64,000 bases of DNA from BJGN01 sp041159865 (GCA_041159865.1 JBEAXK010000064.1:1-64000), one strand, 5' to 3'; shown: positions 42,903-53,084, counted from the first letter of the stretch. Numbers and translations are program-made. Notes: generated by a model not told the origin, from the sequence alone.

Positions 42903-45545
42903 ATGAATCGTTTTAGTAGATTTAGTTTATATGTTTTTTTGCCGCTTGCATTATTGGCAGCAAGTTCCTATGGTGTTTTTAATTATGTGCATACTTCTGA
43001 AGAAGCGGAGGTTGTAAATATTAAAGTACCAGAAGGTTTCGCAGCGGAACATTTATATAGCTCTTCGGAAAATAACAGAGGATCATGGGTCTCCATGTGT
43101 TTTGATGATAAAGGCAGAATGCTCGCTTCTGATCAATATGGGGGTATTTATCGCTTGACGATTCCTCGTATTGGGGAGAAACTGGATACCCATAAAATTG
43201 AAAAAATTAAAATTGAAAATGATACTTTAAATTTTGGTGCTGCCCATGGCTTGCTATATGCTTTCAATAGCCTTTATGTAATGGTCAATAACAGGTCAAG
43301 TAAAAATTTGCCTAAAACAAGTGGTTTTTACAGACTTCAGGATACCGATGGCGATGATCAGTTCGATAAACTGACTCTTTTAAAAACACTCGTGGGTGAA
43401 GGAGAACATGGTCCACATAGTATCAAATTATCTCCAGACAAAAAATCGCTTTTTGTCATTTGTGGAAATTATACAGATCTCCCTGAAATGGATAGTTACC
43501 GACTTCCTAAAACCTGGAAATACGATAATCTTTTTCCTGAAATTAAAGATCCTAGAGGTCACGCCAATGACAGAAAAGAGCCAGGTGGATGGGTGGCCAA
43601 TGTGGATCCTGAAGGTGAAAAATGGGAGCTAATCTCTGCGGGTTACAGAAATCCTTTTGACCTAGCTTTTAATGACGTAGGGGATCTTTTTGTGTATGAC
43701 GCAGATATGGAATGGGATTTCGGCCTTCCCTGGTATCGCCCTACCCGTATTTGTCATGCAACCAGTGGTTCGGAATTTGGATGGAGGACAGGAAATGGAA
43801 AATGGTATCCTCATTTTCCTGACAATCTTCCCCCAGTAATCAATATCGGGCAAGGTTCTCCTACCAACTTATTGTATCTCAAAGAGGCTAAATTTCCAAC
43901 AAAATATAAACAAACTTTATTGGCATTCGACTGGAGTTTTGGCATCGTTCATGCCATTCATCTTAAGCCAAAGGGTTCGAGTTATACCGCTACCCAAGAA
44001 GAATTTTTGTCGGCAGCACCTCTTCCTTTAACGGATGGAACGATTGGACCTGATGGATCTCTATATTTTTTAACGGGCGGACGAAGACTGGAATCTAACT
44101 TATACCGGGTTTATTATAAAGGAACCGAATCGACTTCCGATGGGGCAATGACGGAATTAACTCCCGAAAATAAGTTGCGAAGACAAATTGAAAATTTTCA
44201 TGGCCAACCCAATGCAGATGCTGTTGCTTTTGTATGGCCTCATTTAAGTCATCCAGACAGGCACATACGTTATGCGGCCAGAATGGCTCTGGAGCACCAG
44301 CCATTAAGTTCATGGAAAGATAAAGCATTGAGTGAAAAAAATGCGGTTACCCTGATAAATGCAATGATTGGTCTCATCAGAACAACTTCTGCAGAGGATA
44401 AATCATTGATTATTGATGCTTTATATAATGTAGATTATGCTGCACTTACTGCTTCTCAACAATTGGATGTTCTAAGGGCTTACGAATTGGTTTTTGCAAG
44501 GTTTGGTATGCCTGGAGCCGCGCAAAAAAAGAAATTAATCGCTTTATTCGATGCACAATATCCTGCCAATACCAATGATTTCAACAAAGCGCTAAGTAAA
44601 TTACTCGTTTTCCTGGAAGCACCTTCCGTTTTACCCAAAACCTTAGTTTTGATGGATAAAAAGGAGGAAAAAAATCCAAATGAGGATTTGGCTATGAGTT
44701 CAGAGGATCTTATTTTAAGAAATCCTCAATATGGCTTAGATATTGCTAAAATGTTGGAAAAAATGCCTGAACCTCAACAGACTTATTTGGCAATCATGCT
44801 TTCAAAAGCAAAAAATGGCTGGAAACCTGAAATGAGAGAAAAATATTTTTCCTGGTATAGAAAAGCTTTCTCTTACCGCGGTGGAAATAGTTATATCGGT
44901 TTTATTGACAAAGCCAGAAATTTTGCCTTGAATAATGTGAGCAAAGGAAAACGTAAATATTACGATGAACTATCAGGAGGAGATTTGTTAACCGATTCTG
45001 GGAACGATCTTGAACGGGAGGATTATCCTAAAGGACCAGGTAAAAACTATCAGTTAAAAGATATGGATACCCTATTCGCAGCAGAATTAAAAAACAGGAA
45101 TTTTAAAACGGGTAAATCGATGTATATCGCTACTACTTGTATCAGGTGTCACGCGATTAAGGGTGAAGGGGGAAATGTTGGACCCGATTTAACACAAATT
45201 GGTACCCGCTTTAGTACTAAAGATATCATGGAGGCTATTCTTTTACCTAGTAAAACAATTTCTGACCAATACGCAACAACAGAATTTCAACTTAAAAATG
45301 GAGAAAGTATAGTGGGTAAAATTACCAACCAGGATGAGGAGAATTATTACATTGCTCAAAATCCTTATGTAGCAGATATACTGGTAAAAGTTCCCAAGAA
45401 AAATGTGCTTTCCAAAAATTATTCTACCGTCTCTTCCATGTTGCCAGGATTGGTCAATTCATTAAATGCGGAAGAGTTGAGGGATTTAGTGGCTTACCTG
45501 AAATCAGGTGGTGATGAAAAAAATCCTGTGTTTAAAGCAAATTAA
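42903..45545 (+). CDS. PVC-type dehydrogenase with C-terminal c-type cytochrome
   Basis: Exported redox protein of 880 aa. A hydrophobic N-terminal segment (about 7-30) is a signal or anchor. An N-terminal beta-propeller of the soluble-dehydrogenase type (about 40-420) shows VPEGFAAEHL, GFYRLQDTDGDD and HGLLYAF, and a middle HEAT-like helical region lies near 420-640. The haem c motif is CIRCH with Cys746, Cys749 and His750. This is the family called PVC-type haem-binding CxxCH or membrane-bound dehydrogenase; substrate unknown, possibly an alcohol or sugar. Transcribed alone, with a strong bidirectional terminator at its 3' end. Confidence 0.88.
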   Translation: MNRFSRFSLYVFLPLALLAASSYGVFNYVHTSEEAEVVNIKVPEGFAAEHLYSSSENNRGSWVSMCFDDKGRMLASDQYGGIYRLTIPRIGEKLDTHKIEKIKIENDTLNFGAAHGLLYAFNSLYVMVNNRSSKNLPKTSGFYRLQDTDGDDQFDKLTLLKTLVGEGEHGPHSIKLSPDKKSLFVICGNYTDLPEMDSYRLPKTWKYDNLFPEIKDPRGHANDRKEPGGWVANVDPEGEKWELISAGYRNPFDLAFNDVGDLFVYDADMEWDFGLPWYRPTRICHATSGSEFGWRTGNGKWYPHFPDNLPPVINIGQGSPTNLLYLKEAKFPTKYKQTLLAFDWSFGIVHAIHLKPKGSSYTATQEEFLSAAPLPLTDGTIGPDGSLYFLTGGRRLESNLYRVYYKGTESTSDGAMTELTPENKLRRQIENFHGQPNADAVAFVWPHLSHPDRHIRYAARMALEHQPLSSWKDKALSEKNAVTLINAMIGLIRTTSAEDKSLIIDALYNVDYAALTASQQLDVLRAYELVFARFGMPGAAQKKKLIALFDAQYPANTNDFNKALSKLLVFLEAPSVLPKTLVLMDKKEEKNPNEDLAMSSEDLILRNPQYGLDIAKMLEKMPEPQQTYLAIMLSKAKNGWKPEMREKYFSWYRKAFSYRGGNSYIGFIDKARNFALNNVSKGKRKYYDELSGGDLLTDSGNDLEREDYPKGPGKNYQLKDMDTLFAAELKNRNFKTGKSMYIATTCIRCHAIKGEGGNVGPDLTQIGTRFSTKDIMEAILLPSKTISDQYATTEFQLKNGESIVGKITNQDEENYYIAQNPYVADILVKVPKKNVLSKNYSTVSSMLPGLVNSLNAEELRDLVAYLKSGGDEKNPVFKAN

Positions 45546-45592
45546 GTATATAAATGGTAAAAATAATTCTCTAACAGATAAAGCGAGATATT

Positions 45593-45630
45593 AAAAAAGC
45601 ACGTGAGCGTTATCGCTCACGTGCTTTTTA
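45593..45630. terminator. Strong bidirectional terminator
   Basis: 16-bp perfect stem AAAAAGCACGTGAGCG (45594-45609) with CGCTCACGTGCTTTTT (45614-45629), loop TTAT. It has an A-run on the left and a T-run on the right, so it can end the cytochrome dehydrogenase transcript (+) and the SusD2 transcript (-). Confidence 0.93.
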
Positions 45631-45654
45631 TTTAATCGCTAAGAGCAAATCAGA

Positions 45655-47340
45655 TCAATATCCAGGATTTTGCTTAAGATAATCCTTTAGATTCGACGCA
45701 CCATCAATGGCAGTTTGAGGAATGGGGAAAATACGTTTATTTTTATCTGTATTTGTTTTTTCTGTCCAGATACCTTCGTATTTTCCAAAGCGAATCATAT
45801 CTGTTCTACGAAGCATTTCCCAGTAGAATTCAAATCCTCGTTCACGAAAGAGTAAATCTAAATTCATGCTAGTCAAGGCAGGAGGTGCTTTTCTGGCTGT
45901 ACGAGAAGCACGAACCAGGTTTACGTCGGCAAGTGCGCCTGCTGCGTCATTACTTTTACGAAGTTTTGCTTCCGCACGCATGAGATAAATATCAGCTAAA
46001 CGTAAAATGACAATATCGGCTTGACCTTTATTCCTGCCGGAATCTGAAATTCTACTAAACTGGTATTTTTCAACACGGTATCCACTTGGGTAATCACTAC
46101 CTTGTGGCGTAAAATCAACTCTTTCCGTATGATTTACAGGCAGGTTAAATTTGTTTCTCGTAGCATGAACCAAAGGGGCTATTAAAAATTTACCACCGGC
46201 ACATTTTATAAAACCACTTGCATTTTTAACCAGACCATATTGCTGACCCCTTTGTATTCCTCTGTTTACCTCATAGGTTGCACCATCTACACAAGTATCT
46301 GCAGGATTGGTATATCTTCCTACATTTTGTTTGTGAAAACGGGGATCGACACTGGGATCCTCAGGCGCATAAGCTTTAGCCCAGGTTTGATAAAAATCGG
46401 AGGTAATAGCCGGCCCATCCGTGCCATTGGCATTTGGAAAGGCCGCTAATGGAAACATATCACCTGATAAAGAGAAGTAAGCCATACGATTGTGACCATT
46501 TAAATCACCTCTTTGATCAACTGCGAAAATGAGCTCTTTATTTGAGTTATTATTGTCATCAAAAATGGAAAAATACTCTGAAGCAAGGGCATATTGACCC
46601 GATGAAATTATTTTATCACAGTATTTAATCACATTATCCATATCAGAAGCAGTAAAATTAAAAGTAGAGGCATAAATGTCTCTATAAACAGCTGCATTCA
46701 GGTAAAGTCGAGCTAATAAACCCCAAACGGCTCCCTTAGTAAGTCTTCCTGGTCCTGCTGTAGTTCCTAAAAGGGGTTCAACATCTAAAAGTTCTTTTTC
46801 AATAAATTTAACAGCGGCATCACCTCTTAAAATCTGGGAACCAGCATCTGGATTATCTTTTACAAAAACCAGTCCAAAAAGATCTAAGGTCATCATAGAG
46901 AAATAAGCTCTCATACCTCTAGCCTCTGCCAGATATTCCTTGGCAACTGGATCTGTGTTTAGGGGCAATGATTGCAGCGCTGTAACCGTTCTGGAAACGG
47001 ATTGTAACAGAGGATTCCAGGTATTTCTTACGTTTGCATTATTAGGATCATAGGTTTGTCTGTGTAGTGCCAGATAAATACCGTTATCTCCCCAGTCAGT
47101 TCCACCCCGATAAGGTAAAATAGCCTCATCAGTTGTTATTTCCTGCAAGGCAAAATAGGTGGTGTGCTGAAAAATAGTAGGTAGTAAGGCATAAACAGGA
47201 GCAATTAATCCGTCAGCAGATTGTCTGGGTGTAAGATTTCCTGCGGAGGTTTCATCTAAAATGATTTCTTCTAAATTGGTGCAACTGCTGATAAGCATTA
47301 CAAACAAAAAGGAGAAAATATATAGGTTTGTCTTTTTCAT
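45655..47340 (-). CDS. SusD/RagB-family lipoprotein (second pair)
   Basis: Ligand-binding surface lipoprotein, 561 aa. The lipobox MLISSC gives lipidated Cys20. Helical SusD-type blocks RGMRAYFSMMTLDLFGLV (about 140-157) and ADIYLMRAEAKLRKSND (about 446-462) are seen, and FPIPQTAIDG ends the family pattern. It lies 22 bases after the SusC stop on the same strand. No carbohydrate-active gene lies in the immediate operon, so the ligand cannot be inferred; the terminator at 45593-45630 closes it. Confidence 0.95.
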   Translation of the reverse strand: MKKTNLYIFSFLFVMLISSCTNLEEIILDETSAGNLTPRQSADGLIAPVYALLPTIFQHTTYFALQEITTDEAILPYRGGTDWGDNGIYLALHRQTYDPNNANVRNTWNPLLQSVSRTVTALQSLPLNTDPVAKEYLAEARGMRAYFSMMTLDLFGLVFVKDNPDAGSQILRGDAAVKFIEKELLDVEPLLGTTAGPGRLTKGAVWGLLARLYLNAAVYRDIYASTFNFTASDMDNVIKYCDKIISSGQYALASEYFSIFDDNNNSNKELIFAVDQRGDLNGHNRMAYFSLSGDMFPLAAFPNANGTDGPAITSDFYQTWAKAYAPEDPSVDPRFHKQNVGRYTNPADTCVDGATYEVNRGIQRGQQYGLVKNASGFIKCAGGKFLIAPLVHATRNKFNLPVNHTERVDFTPQGSDYPSGYRVEKYQFSRISDSGRNKGQADIVILRLADIYLMRAEAKLRKSNDAAGALADVNLVRASRTARKAPPALTSMNLDLLFRERGFEFYWEMLRRTDMIRFGKYEGIWTEKTNTDKNKRIFPIPQTAIDGASNLKDYLKQNPGY

Positions 47341-47362
47341 GATAATGATATATTTACTTGAC

Positions 47363-50347
47363 TTAGAATGATAGATTTAATCCAAAAAGAATCGTTTTTG
47401 CCCTTGGGTAACTGAGGTAGTCTATCCCATAGGAAGAAATGCCATTGATGGTTCTATCTGTATTCACCTCAGGGTCATAACCATCATATTTGGTCCAAAC
47501 CATTAGATTCTGTCCGGTAACATATACTCTGAACTGACTGATCCATTTATCAATACCCAATTTAGAGGTGTTTAAATCATAAGCTAAAGAAAGGTTATTT
47601 AACCGAAAAAAGGAGCCATCTTTCAAATATCTCGTTGAAATAGGGGCTGCATTTGTAGTAGCTTCTTCTGGATAAAGTATAGCTTCAGGCGTAACGTTAA
47701 TTCCTTTAGATAATCTCAATTTATAAAAATTGGCGTTTGCTGTATTATCATAAACTTTGTTACCAGATATTCCATTAAAATTAACAGAAAGTGAAAGTCC
47801 TTTATAACCTAAATCGCCATTAAAATTATACATGGTACTTGGAAGCGCTGTACCCGCTGCAATTCTATCAGCATCCGTAACAATGCCATCATTATTAACA
47901 TCGCGGAATTTACTTTGTCCCTTTTCATCAAATCCTATATGATCTTTAAGATAAAATGTACCGATAGGTTGCCCATTAATATAACCGTTAATAGTGGCTG
48001 AAGTAAGACCAGGACCAGAAGCTGAACCAGATGGAATAACAGAATAAGGAGAATTTTCTACTACGTTGTCAATTAAGGTTAAATTTGCACCTAAGGCATA
48101 ACTCCAGCCATTGTCTGAACGTTTTTGATAATTCAGTTCAAATTCAACCCCCTGGTTTGTAATGGTCATGTCTTTAACGTTGGTCCAAAAAGTAGTAGCA
48201 GGTTGAACAGGATCAGCAGGGATCACTTCTAACAATATATTGTTGGAAACTTTATTGAAATAATCAAAAGTACCTGAGAGTGCTCCGTTAAATAAGGAAA
48301 AATCTACACCTAAGTCTATTTGTGTAGAAACTTCCCATTGTATGTCTGGATTTGCCAGCCTTGCAAACGAAATACCTACTGGGTAGGCACCCGTAGGAGA
48401 CAATGGGTAGCTGGTAGTTCCAGAAACAGTATTGGTATATAAAGGTTGTGTTATTTTTGAAGGAATTTCCTGATTTCCAGTTTGTCCCCAGCCTGCTCTT
48501 AATTTTAAATCACTGAATATTGAATTTTTCAAAAATGATTCTTCTGAAAGTCTCCAGCCAGCTGAAAATGACGGGAAAATTCCATACTTATTGTTCGCAC
48601 CAAACTTGGAGGAACCATCCGCTCTTACCGTAGCGGTCAATAAATACTTGTCCTTGAACTGGAAATTTGCGCGAGAGAAAAATGACTGTAATTCATTTAT
48701 CAAGGCATATCCACCTGGTTTATTATTAGCTATTGTCAAGTCCTGGCCTAATCCTGGATTATAAATGGGTTCTAAATCTGAAATTGGGAACCTGTTAATA
48801 CTGGAATTTCTTCCATGTAGAAATATTCTTTGATACGAATGACCAGCAAGAAGATTTAAATTAATGTCTTTGTTTACAAATTTATAGGTAAGATAATTTT
48901 CCATTAACTGATTGTCGTTTTCACCAATCTCAGTATCTAATCTTCCTTCTTGTCTGGGAGTTGCTGATGCCAGGGATTGTACATCACGCACAAAAGTTGA
49001 ATGGTCAACACCCAGATTAAGTTTGTATTCAAGTCCTTTAAATAAAGTCAGTGAGGGTGAAATATTTCCCATAACTCTATTGGTAGTCGTAATGTCTTTT
49101 TCCAAATTGAAATAAGATAATGGATTAACAAAAGTACCCTGGAAGACATTAATTCCGCCAGAACTATTATATGCCGCATACGTCGGATTCATAGATAATG
49201 CAGTACCAAGTAACGTTCCAATGGGAGGTCTGTTTGCTTTCACCTGGCTGGCATTTAAATTCATTTCAATATTTAAACGGCCATTTAACGATTTTTGGTT
49301 AATTTTTACTCTACCCACGTATTGGTCTAAGTCACTTTTTTGAAGAATTCCCTCTTGATTTTGAACACCAACGGAACCAAAAAAGCTGGTATTTCCACTT
49401 CCACCACTAAAAGAAAGATTATGATTTTGGGTTTTAGCCGTTCTCATGATCACTTCCTGCCAGTCTGTATTACCACCTAAATCTTCCAGCGTACCACCTA
49501 TAGCTTTAACCTGGGTTCTATATTCGTCAGCGGAGAAAACATCTAATTTTCTGGCGATATTTGAAATACCCAGGCTCCCAGAATAAGTGACACTTGAAAA
49601 ACCTGCTTTCCCTTTTTTAGTCGTAATAAGAATGACGCCATTGGCACCTCTTGCACCATAAATAGCAGTTGCTGATGCATCTTTTAATACGTCAATCGAT
49701 TCAATATCATTAGGATTCAAAAAAGTCAGAGGATTCGTAGCTCCACCTGTACCAGAATTGTCCAGGGCAAAACCGTCAACAACAAATAATGGGGTACTAC
49801 CTGTTCTTACGCCTCCTGGACCACGAACGGTAATATTTTGTCTGGCACCAGGTTCCCCGCTCACTCCAACTACGTTTACACCTGCTACTTTACCTTGAAG
49901 TAATTGCTCAGGAGAATTAATAATCCCTTTGTTAAAATCATCTGATTTTATAGATTTTGCCGCTCCAGTGATATCTTTAGTTGAGGTGGTTCCGTAACCA
50001 ATAACTACAACCTGCGATAGTTCCTGACCATCCATTTCAAGGCTAACAACCATATTCGTTTGATTCCCGACCGTAATTTCTTGTGTCTTATATCCAATAT
50101 AGGAGAACACTAAAATTGTGGTAGCGTCGGTAACTTCAATACTAAATTTTCCATCCATGTCGGTAACTGTACCACTGGTTGTACCTTTGGTGGAAACACT
50201 GCATCCAATAAGGGGTTCACCAGAGGTCGCATCTTTAACTAATCCATTGATTTGTAGTGCATTTGTTGCAAATACGCTAACGTTCAAGGAAAAAGAAAAG
50301 ACAATGAGTGCGATTCCTTTTTGACCAAATGTCCATAATTTCTTCAT
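47363..50347 (-). CDS. SusC/RagA-family TonB-linked receptor (second pair)
   Basis: Outer-membrane transporter of 994 aa that works with the SusD protein encoded next. Signal peptide about 1-28. The CarboxypepD-regulatory-like domain spans about 30-105 (LIGCSVSTKGT), VVVIGYG is at 113-119, and the plug signature IDVLKDASATAIYGARGANG is at 218-237. It ends in FGLNLSF. The N-terminal sequence differs strongly from the first SusC. A 28-base inverted repeat with a TATATTTC element lies within 60 bases upstream. A two-gene unit; substrate unknown. Confidence 0.95.
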   Translation of the reverse strand: MKKLWTFGQKGIALIVFSFSLNVSVFATNALQINGLVKDATSGEPLIGCSVSTKGTTSGTVTDMDGKFSIEVTDATTILVFSYIGYKTQEITVGNQTNMVVSLEMDGQELSQVVVIGYGTTSTKDITGAAKSIKSDDFNKGIINSPEQLLQGKVAGVNVVGVSGEPGARQNITVRGPGGVRTGSTPLFVVDGFALDNSGTGGATNPLTFLNPNDIESIDVLKDASATAIYGARGANGVILITTKKGKAGFSSVTYSGSLGISNIARKLDVFSADEYRTQVKAIGGTLEDLGGNTDWQEVIMRTAKTQNHNLSFSGGSGNTSFFGSVGVQNQEGILQKSDLDQYVGRVKINQKSLNGRLNIEMNLNASQVKANRPPIGTLLGTALSMNPTYAAYNSSGGINVFQGTFVNPLSYFNLEKDITTTNRVMGNISPSLTLFKGLEYKLNLGVDHSTFVRDVQSLASATPRQEGRLDTEIGENDNQLMENYLTYKFVNKDINLNLLAGHSYQRIFLHGRNSSINRFPISDLEPIYNPGLGQDLTIANNKPGGYALINELQSFFSRANFQFKDKYLLTATVRADGSSKFGANNKYGIFPSFSAGWRLSEESFLKNSIFSDLKLRAGWGQTGNQEIPSKITQPLYTNTVSGTTSYPLSPTGAYPVGISFARLANPDIQWEVSTQIDLGVDFSLFNGALSGTFDYFNKVSNNILLEVIPADPVQPATTFWTNVKDMTITNQGVEFELNYQKRSDNGWSYALGANLTLIDNVVENSPYSVIPSGSASGPGLTSATINGYINGQPIGTFYLKDHIGFDEKGQSKFRDVNNDGIVTDADRIAAGTALPSTMYNFNGDLGYKGLSLSVNFNGISGNKVYDNTANANFYKLRLSKGINVTPEAILYPEEATTNAAPISTRYLKDGSFFRLNNLSLAYDLNTSKLGIDKWISQFRVYVTGQNLMVWTKYDGYDPEVNTDRTINGISSYGIDYLSYPRAKTILFGLNLSF

Positions 50348-50374
50348 TTGTTATGGTTTAAATTTATGAAATAT

Positions 50375-50402
50375 AATTTAGTGGAAATAAATCTACTAAA
50401 TT
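50375..50402. promoter_or_regulatory. Imperfect inverted repeat upstream of second SusC gene
   Basis: AATTTAGT (50375-50382) pairs with ACTAAATT (50395-50402), extended by GA/TC after one mismatch. On the minus strand it lies directly before a near-consensus -7 box TATATTTC (50375-50368), so it may be an operator. Weak evidence. Confidence 0.35.
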
Positions 50403-50480
50403 GTGCAAAACAAACGAAAATAGTTAAAAATATGGACTTAATTATTAATTAAATGCTTGTTAATTTTATCTTTATAAGAT

Positions 50481-50488
50481 TATATTTA
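50481..50488 (+). promoter_or_regulatory. Near-consensus -7 element TATATTTA
   Basis: TATATTTA differs from TAnnTTTG only in the last base and follows TTG (50457-50459) after 21 bases. It lies 14 bases before the ATG of the VOC gene. Confidence 0.35.
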
Positions 50489-50502
50489 AGAATTAATTTT
50501 TT

Positions 50503-50910
50503 ATGCAGACAGCGAAGGCCATCTATGTTAATTTGCCCACAAGAGATTTGGACAAAACACGAATTTTTTGGACTAATCTGGGTTTTTCATTTAATGAGCA
50601 GTTTAGCAATGAACAGGCACTCTGTTTAGAAATGAAAAAGGACACCATGTATGCCATGTTGATTTCTCACGATTTGTTTAAAACTTTCACTCATAAACCA
50701 ATAAGCGATAATACTACCACTCAAGTGTTAATAGCTATTGAGGTGGAAACGAAAGAAAAAGTCGATCAACTTGTTTCGCTTGCTTTTGAAAATGGGGCTA
50801 CCCGATACAGAGATTCAGCAGATCATGGCTGGATGTACTACGATAGTTTTGCAGACCTGGACGGCCATCAATGGGAGATTCTTTTTTCGGATATGACCCT
50901 AATAGGATAA
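50503..50910 (+). CDS. VOC-superfamily (glyoxalase-like) protein
   Basis: Small cytosolic protein of 135 aa with two beta-alpha-beta-beta-beta motifs typical of the vicinal-oxygen-chelate superfamily. The VNLPTRDLDKTRIFWTNLGF start (about 9-28) and a C-terminal FADLDGHQWEILF (about 115-127) carry candidate metal-ligand residues (His and Glu). Function could be glyoxalase, fosfomycin-type resistance, or a ligand-binding protein; no specific assignment is possible. Transcribed alone between a divergent SusC and a terminator. Confidence 0.82.
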   Translation: MQTAKAIYVNLPTRDLDKTRIFWTNLGFSFNEQFSNEQALCLEMKKDTMYAMLISHDLFKTFTHKPISDNTTTQVLIAIEVETKEKVDQLVSLAFENGATRYRDSADHGWMYYDSFADLDGHQWEILFSDMTLIG

Positions 50911-50913
50911 AAA

Positions 50914-50945
50914 AACACCTTAAGTTCTAAATGACTTAAGGTGTT
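50914..50945. terminator. Bidirectional terminator
   Basis: 11-bp perfect stem AACACCTTAAG (50914-50924) with CTTAAGGTGTT (50935-50945), with an A-run before it. It lies between the VOC gene (+) and the peroxidase gene (-); the A-run is the T-run for minus-strand transcripts. Confidence 0.7.
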
Positions 50946-50979
50946 ATAAAAAGACTAAATATAACTAATTATCAGCCAA

Positions 50980-53004
50980 TTATTCGTTCATTTTTATTAC
51001 TTTAAATACGTCCCATTTATGATCTCGGGAAACTTGTAAATAATATACCCCAACAGGTAAGTCAGAAACAGACATTTCATAATATCCCGCACCGCTTTTT
51101 GTTTGCATGGTTCTTAAAACTCTTCCATATTGGTCAGTCAAACGTAGTGTTTGCCCTTCAATGCTTTCTAATTGAATATTCAATAGGTCATTTACTGGAT
51201 TAGGATAAATATTTACTCCTTCTTTGGCCTTTACAGGCGATTGGATGTAATTTTCAACCACCGCTACAAGGGGTGTTTCATTCACATCTTCCCCAGTTTC
51301 TCCAGGGCAAGGATTAGTGATAAATACATTTGACTGTAAGTTGGTAAGTGTTGTATTTCTTTTAATTACGTCAGATAATTTGGTATTGGACACTTGTGTT
51401 TTGATAGCTGCTGGAAGATTTGGATCTGATTTATAAAAATAAAAATCTCCATCTCTTAATTTTTCAAACTGTGCTTTTAACATGGCGTGCATGGTTTTTC
51501 CCACCGATTTACCAGGGAGTAAATCCTCAGCCAGTATACCTATCCATAGATCAATATTATCAATAGTGCCATACTGTGTTTGAAGAGCTGCTGCCAAAGT
51601 GGTATTTTTTGTTATGTCAGCAAAAGTTCTGGCAGGAGTTCCTGTATAGAATTTCCGGATATCATTATAATCAGGTAATCCGTGATCTCTTCCTCTTTGA
51701 ATATTTAGCGCGGCTAAATCTAGACCAAATCGAACAGGGGCGGTAGGACTACCAAATAAGAAATTCCTAAGTATGCTATTAATTTTAGTATCCGTCTCGT
51801 ACTGTTTGTGTGTCGCAAATCCCTTTAAAAAAGATTCCAGTCCAAATTCATCCATTAGACTAAGATTAAAAAAGGCATCTATTAAATCGACTCCGCCACC
51901 GCCAACAACAGCACAATTATTATCGCGCATTGCCAGTAAGTCAGCAACCTGGGTATGCCCGATTCTATATCCGGCTGTAGCAAAAGAATTTAATATATCA
52001 GGTTGAACGGCACCATTATATTTTGAATAATTGGATAAGGTTACACCCATTGCAGGAAGAAATTCCTGATAGGTTATAGCTTGAATTAAAGCTCCGATTT
52101 CTTTTCTTGCCTTTTGATAAATTTCTTCATCGTTGGTCAGTCCTTGCGTTCTTAGTCGGTCACAAATTCTATTATGCTCTCTGACAAAAATCAAATGCAA
52201 ACCTGTAATTCCAGGATGCTCAGCACCTCTGACATCTCCAGTTACGATTGTTTTAATGGTGTGGTTTCCATCATTTGCCATGCTTGGGGCCGACGCATCT
52301 AATGCGCCTGTAGATTCCCCGTTTACCGTATTCCAGGGAAGATTATTCCCAGCGGAAGTTTTTAACTTGCCATTTACTTTTGTTCTCAACCAGGATGCCC
52401 TCACACTATCTGATCCATAAACGACAGATCCATCAATCCATGCTGTATTCAGATTCATTTGCTGACGAGGTGTATTGATGCCACTACCAGGGAAAATAGT
52501 ACTCCTTGAAAAGGAAATAGGCACAGTAAAAAGCGTTTCATTTGCAGGTAAGGCAATGGGTACTGATTCCGTAGTACTACTTGGAGTTAATACTATATCA
52601 TGATCAAGAAATTGTCCCCAGACATATACATAAGTACTTAAATTTTTTGAGCTAAAGGTAGTTACAGGTTCATCGCATATTGCATTTGAAATCTGTCTTG
52701 CGGAGGGACGACCTGTTCCTCCCATGGCATTTTTGGTATCTGTGGCGCCATATTCAGCTGGAATTTCTCTGACCAGCGCTATATTTGTAGCACCCCATTC
52801 TGCCTTTGTTCTCGCAATGTTGTTGTTAGTTCCATCAATAGAACGAAAGGCGGGTTGTGTGCTGACAGTCCTTGGTGCATTTCTTTTATTTTGGTCAAAC
52901 CGCCCTGGTAAGCCATCTGATAATTGTTGATTTTGGGCTTGTAATGAAAGGATGTTAAATAAGAAACACAAAGTGCTAATTCTTACAAGGAAGTTAATTT
53001 TCAT
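50980..53004 (-). CDS. Secreted animal-type haem peroxidase with T9SS sorting domain
   Basis: Exported haem peroxidase of the animal/cyclooxygenase superfamily, 674 aa. Signal peptide MKINFLVRISTLCFLFNILSLQA. The distal haem motif WGQFLDHD is at 129-136 (His135), the FVREHNR block is near 273-279, and the proximal-type YRIGH is at 346-350 (His350). A C-terminal type-A T9SS sorting domain (NIYPNPVNDLLNIQLE, ending PVGVYYLQV and FKVIKMNE) directs it to the cell surface. It lies between a terminator and a sulfatase gene on the same strand. Secreted peroxidases can halogenate or oxidise phenolic and other substrates; none is identified here. Confidence 0.9.
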   Translation of the reverse strand: MKINFLVRISTLCFLFNILSLQAQNQQLSDGLPGRFDQNKRNAPRTVSTQPAFRSIDGTNNNIARTKAEWGATNIALVREIPAEYGATDTKNAMGGTGRPSARQISNAICDEPVTTFSSKNLSTYVYVWGQFLDHDIVLTPSSTTESVPIALPANETLFTVPISFSRSTIFPGSGINTPRQQMNLNTAWIDGSVVYGSDSVRASWLRTKVNGKLKTSAGNNLPWNTVNGESTGALDASAPSMANDGNHTIKTIVTGDVRGAEHPGITGLHLIFVREHNRICDRLRTQGLTNDEEIYQKARKEIGALIQAITYQEFLPAMGVTLSNYSKYNGAVQPDILNSFATAGYRIGHTQVADLLAMRDNNCAVVGGGGVDLIDAFFNLSLMDEFGLESFLKGFATHKQYETDTKINSILRNFLFGSPTAPVRFGLDLAALNIQRGRDHGLPDYNDIRKFYTGTPARTFADITKNTTLAAALQTQYGTIDNIDLWIGILAEDLLPGKSVGKTMHAMLKAQFEKLRDGDFYFYKSDPNLPAAIKTQVSNTKLSDVIKRNTTLTNLQSNVFITNPCPGETGEDVNETPLVAVVENYIQSPVKAKEGVNIYPNPVNDLLNIQLESIEGQTLRLTDQYGRVLRTMQTKSGAGYYEMSVSDLPVGVYYLQVSRDHKWDVFKVIKMNE

Positions 53005-53084
53005 GGGTTGTTTTTTTTACAGTTGTTGATTAACGGAATAATCTATAAAGTCTGCAAACAACCTTTTGTACTCAATTTCCTTTT

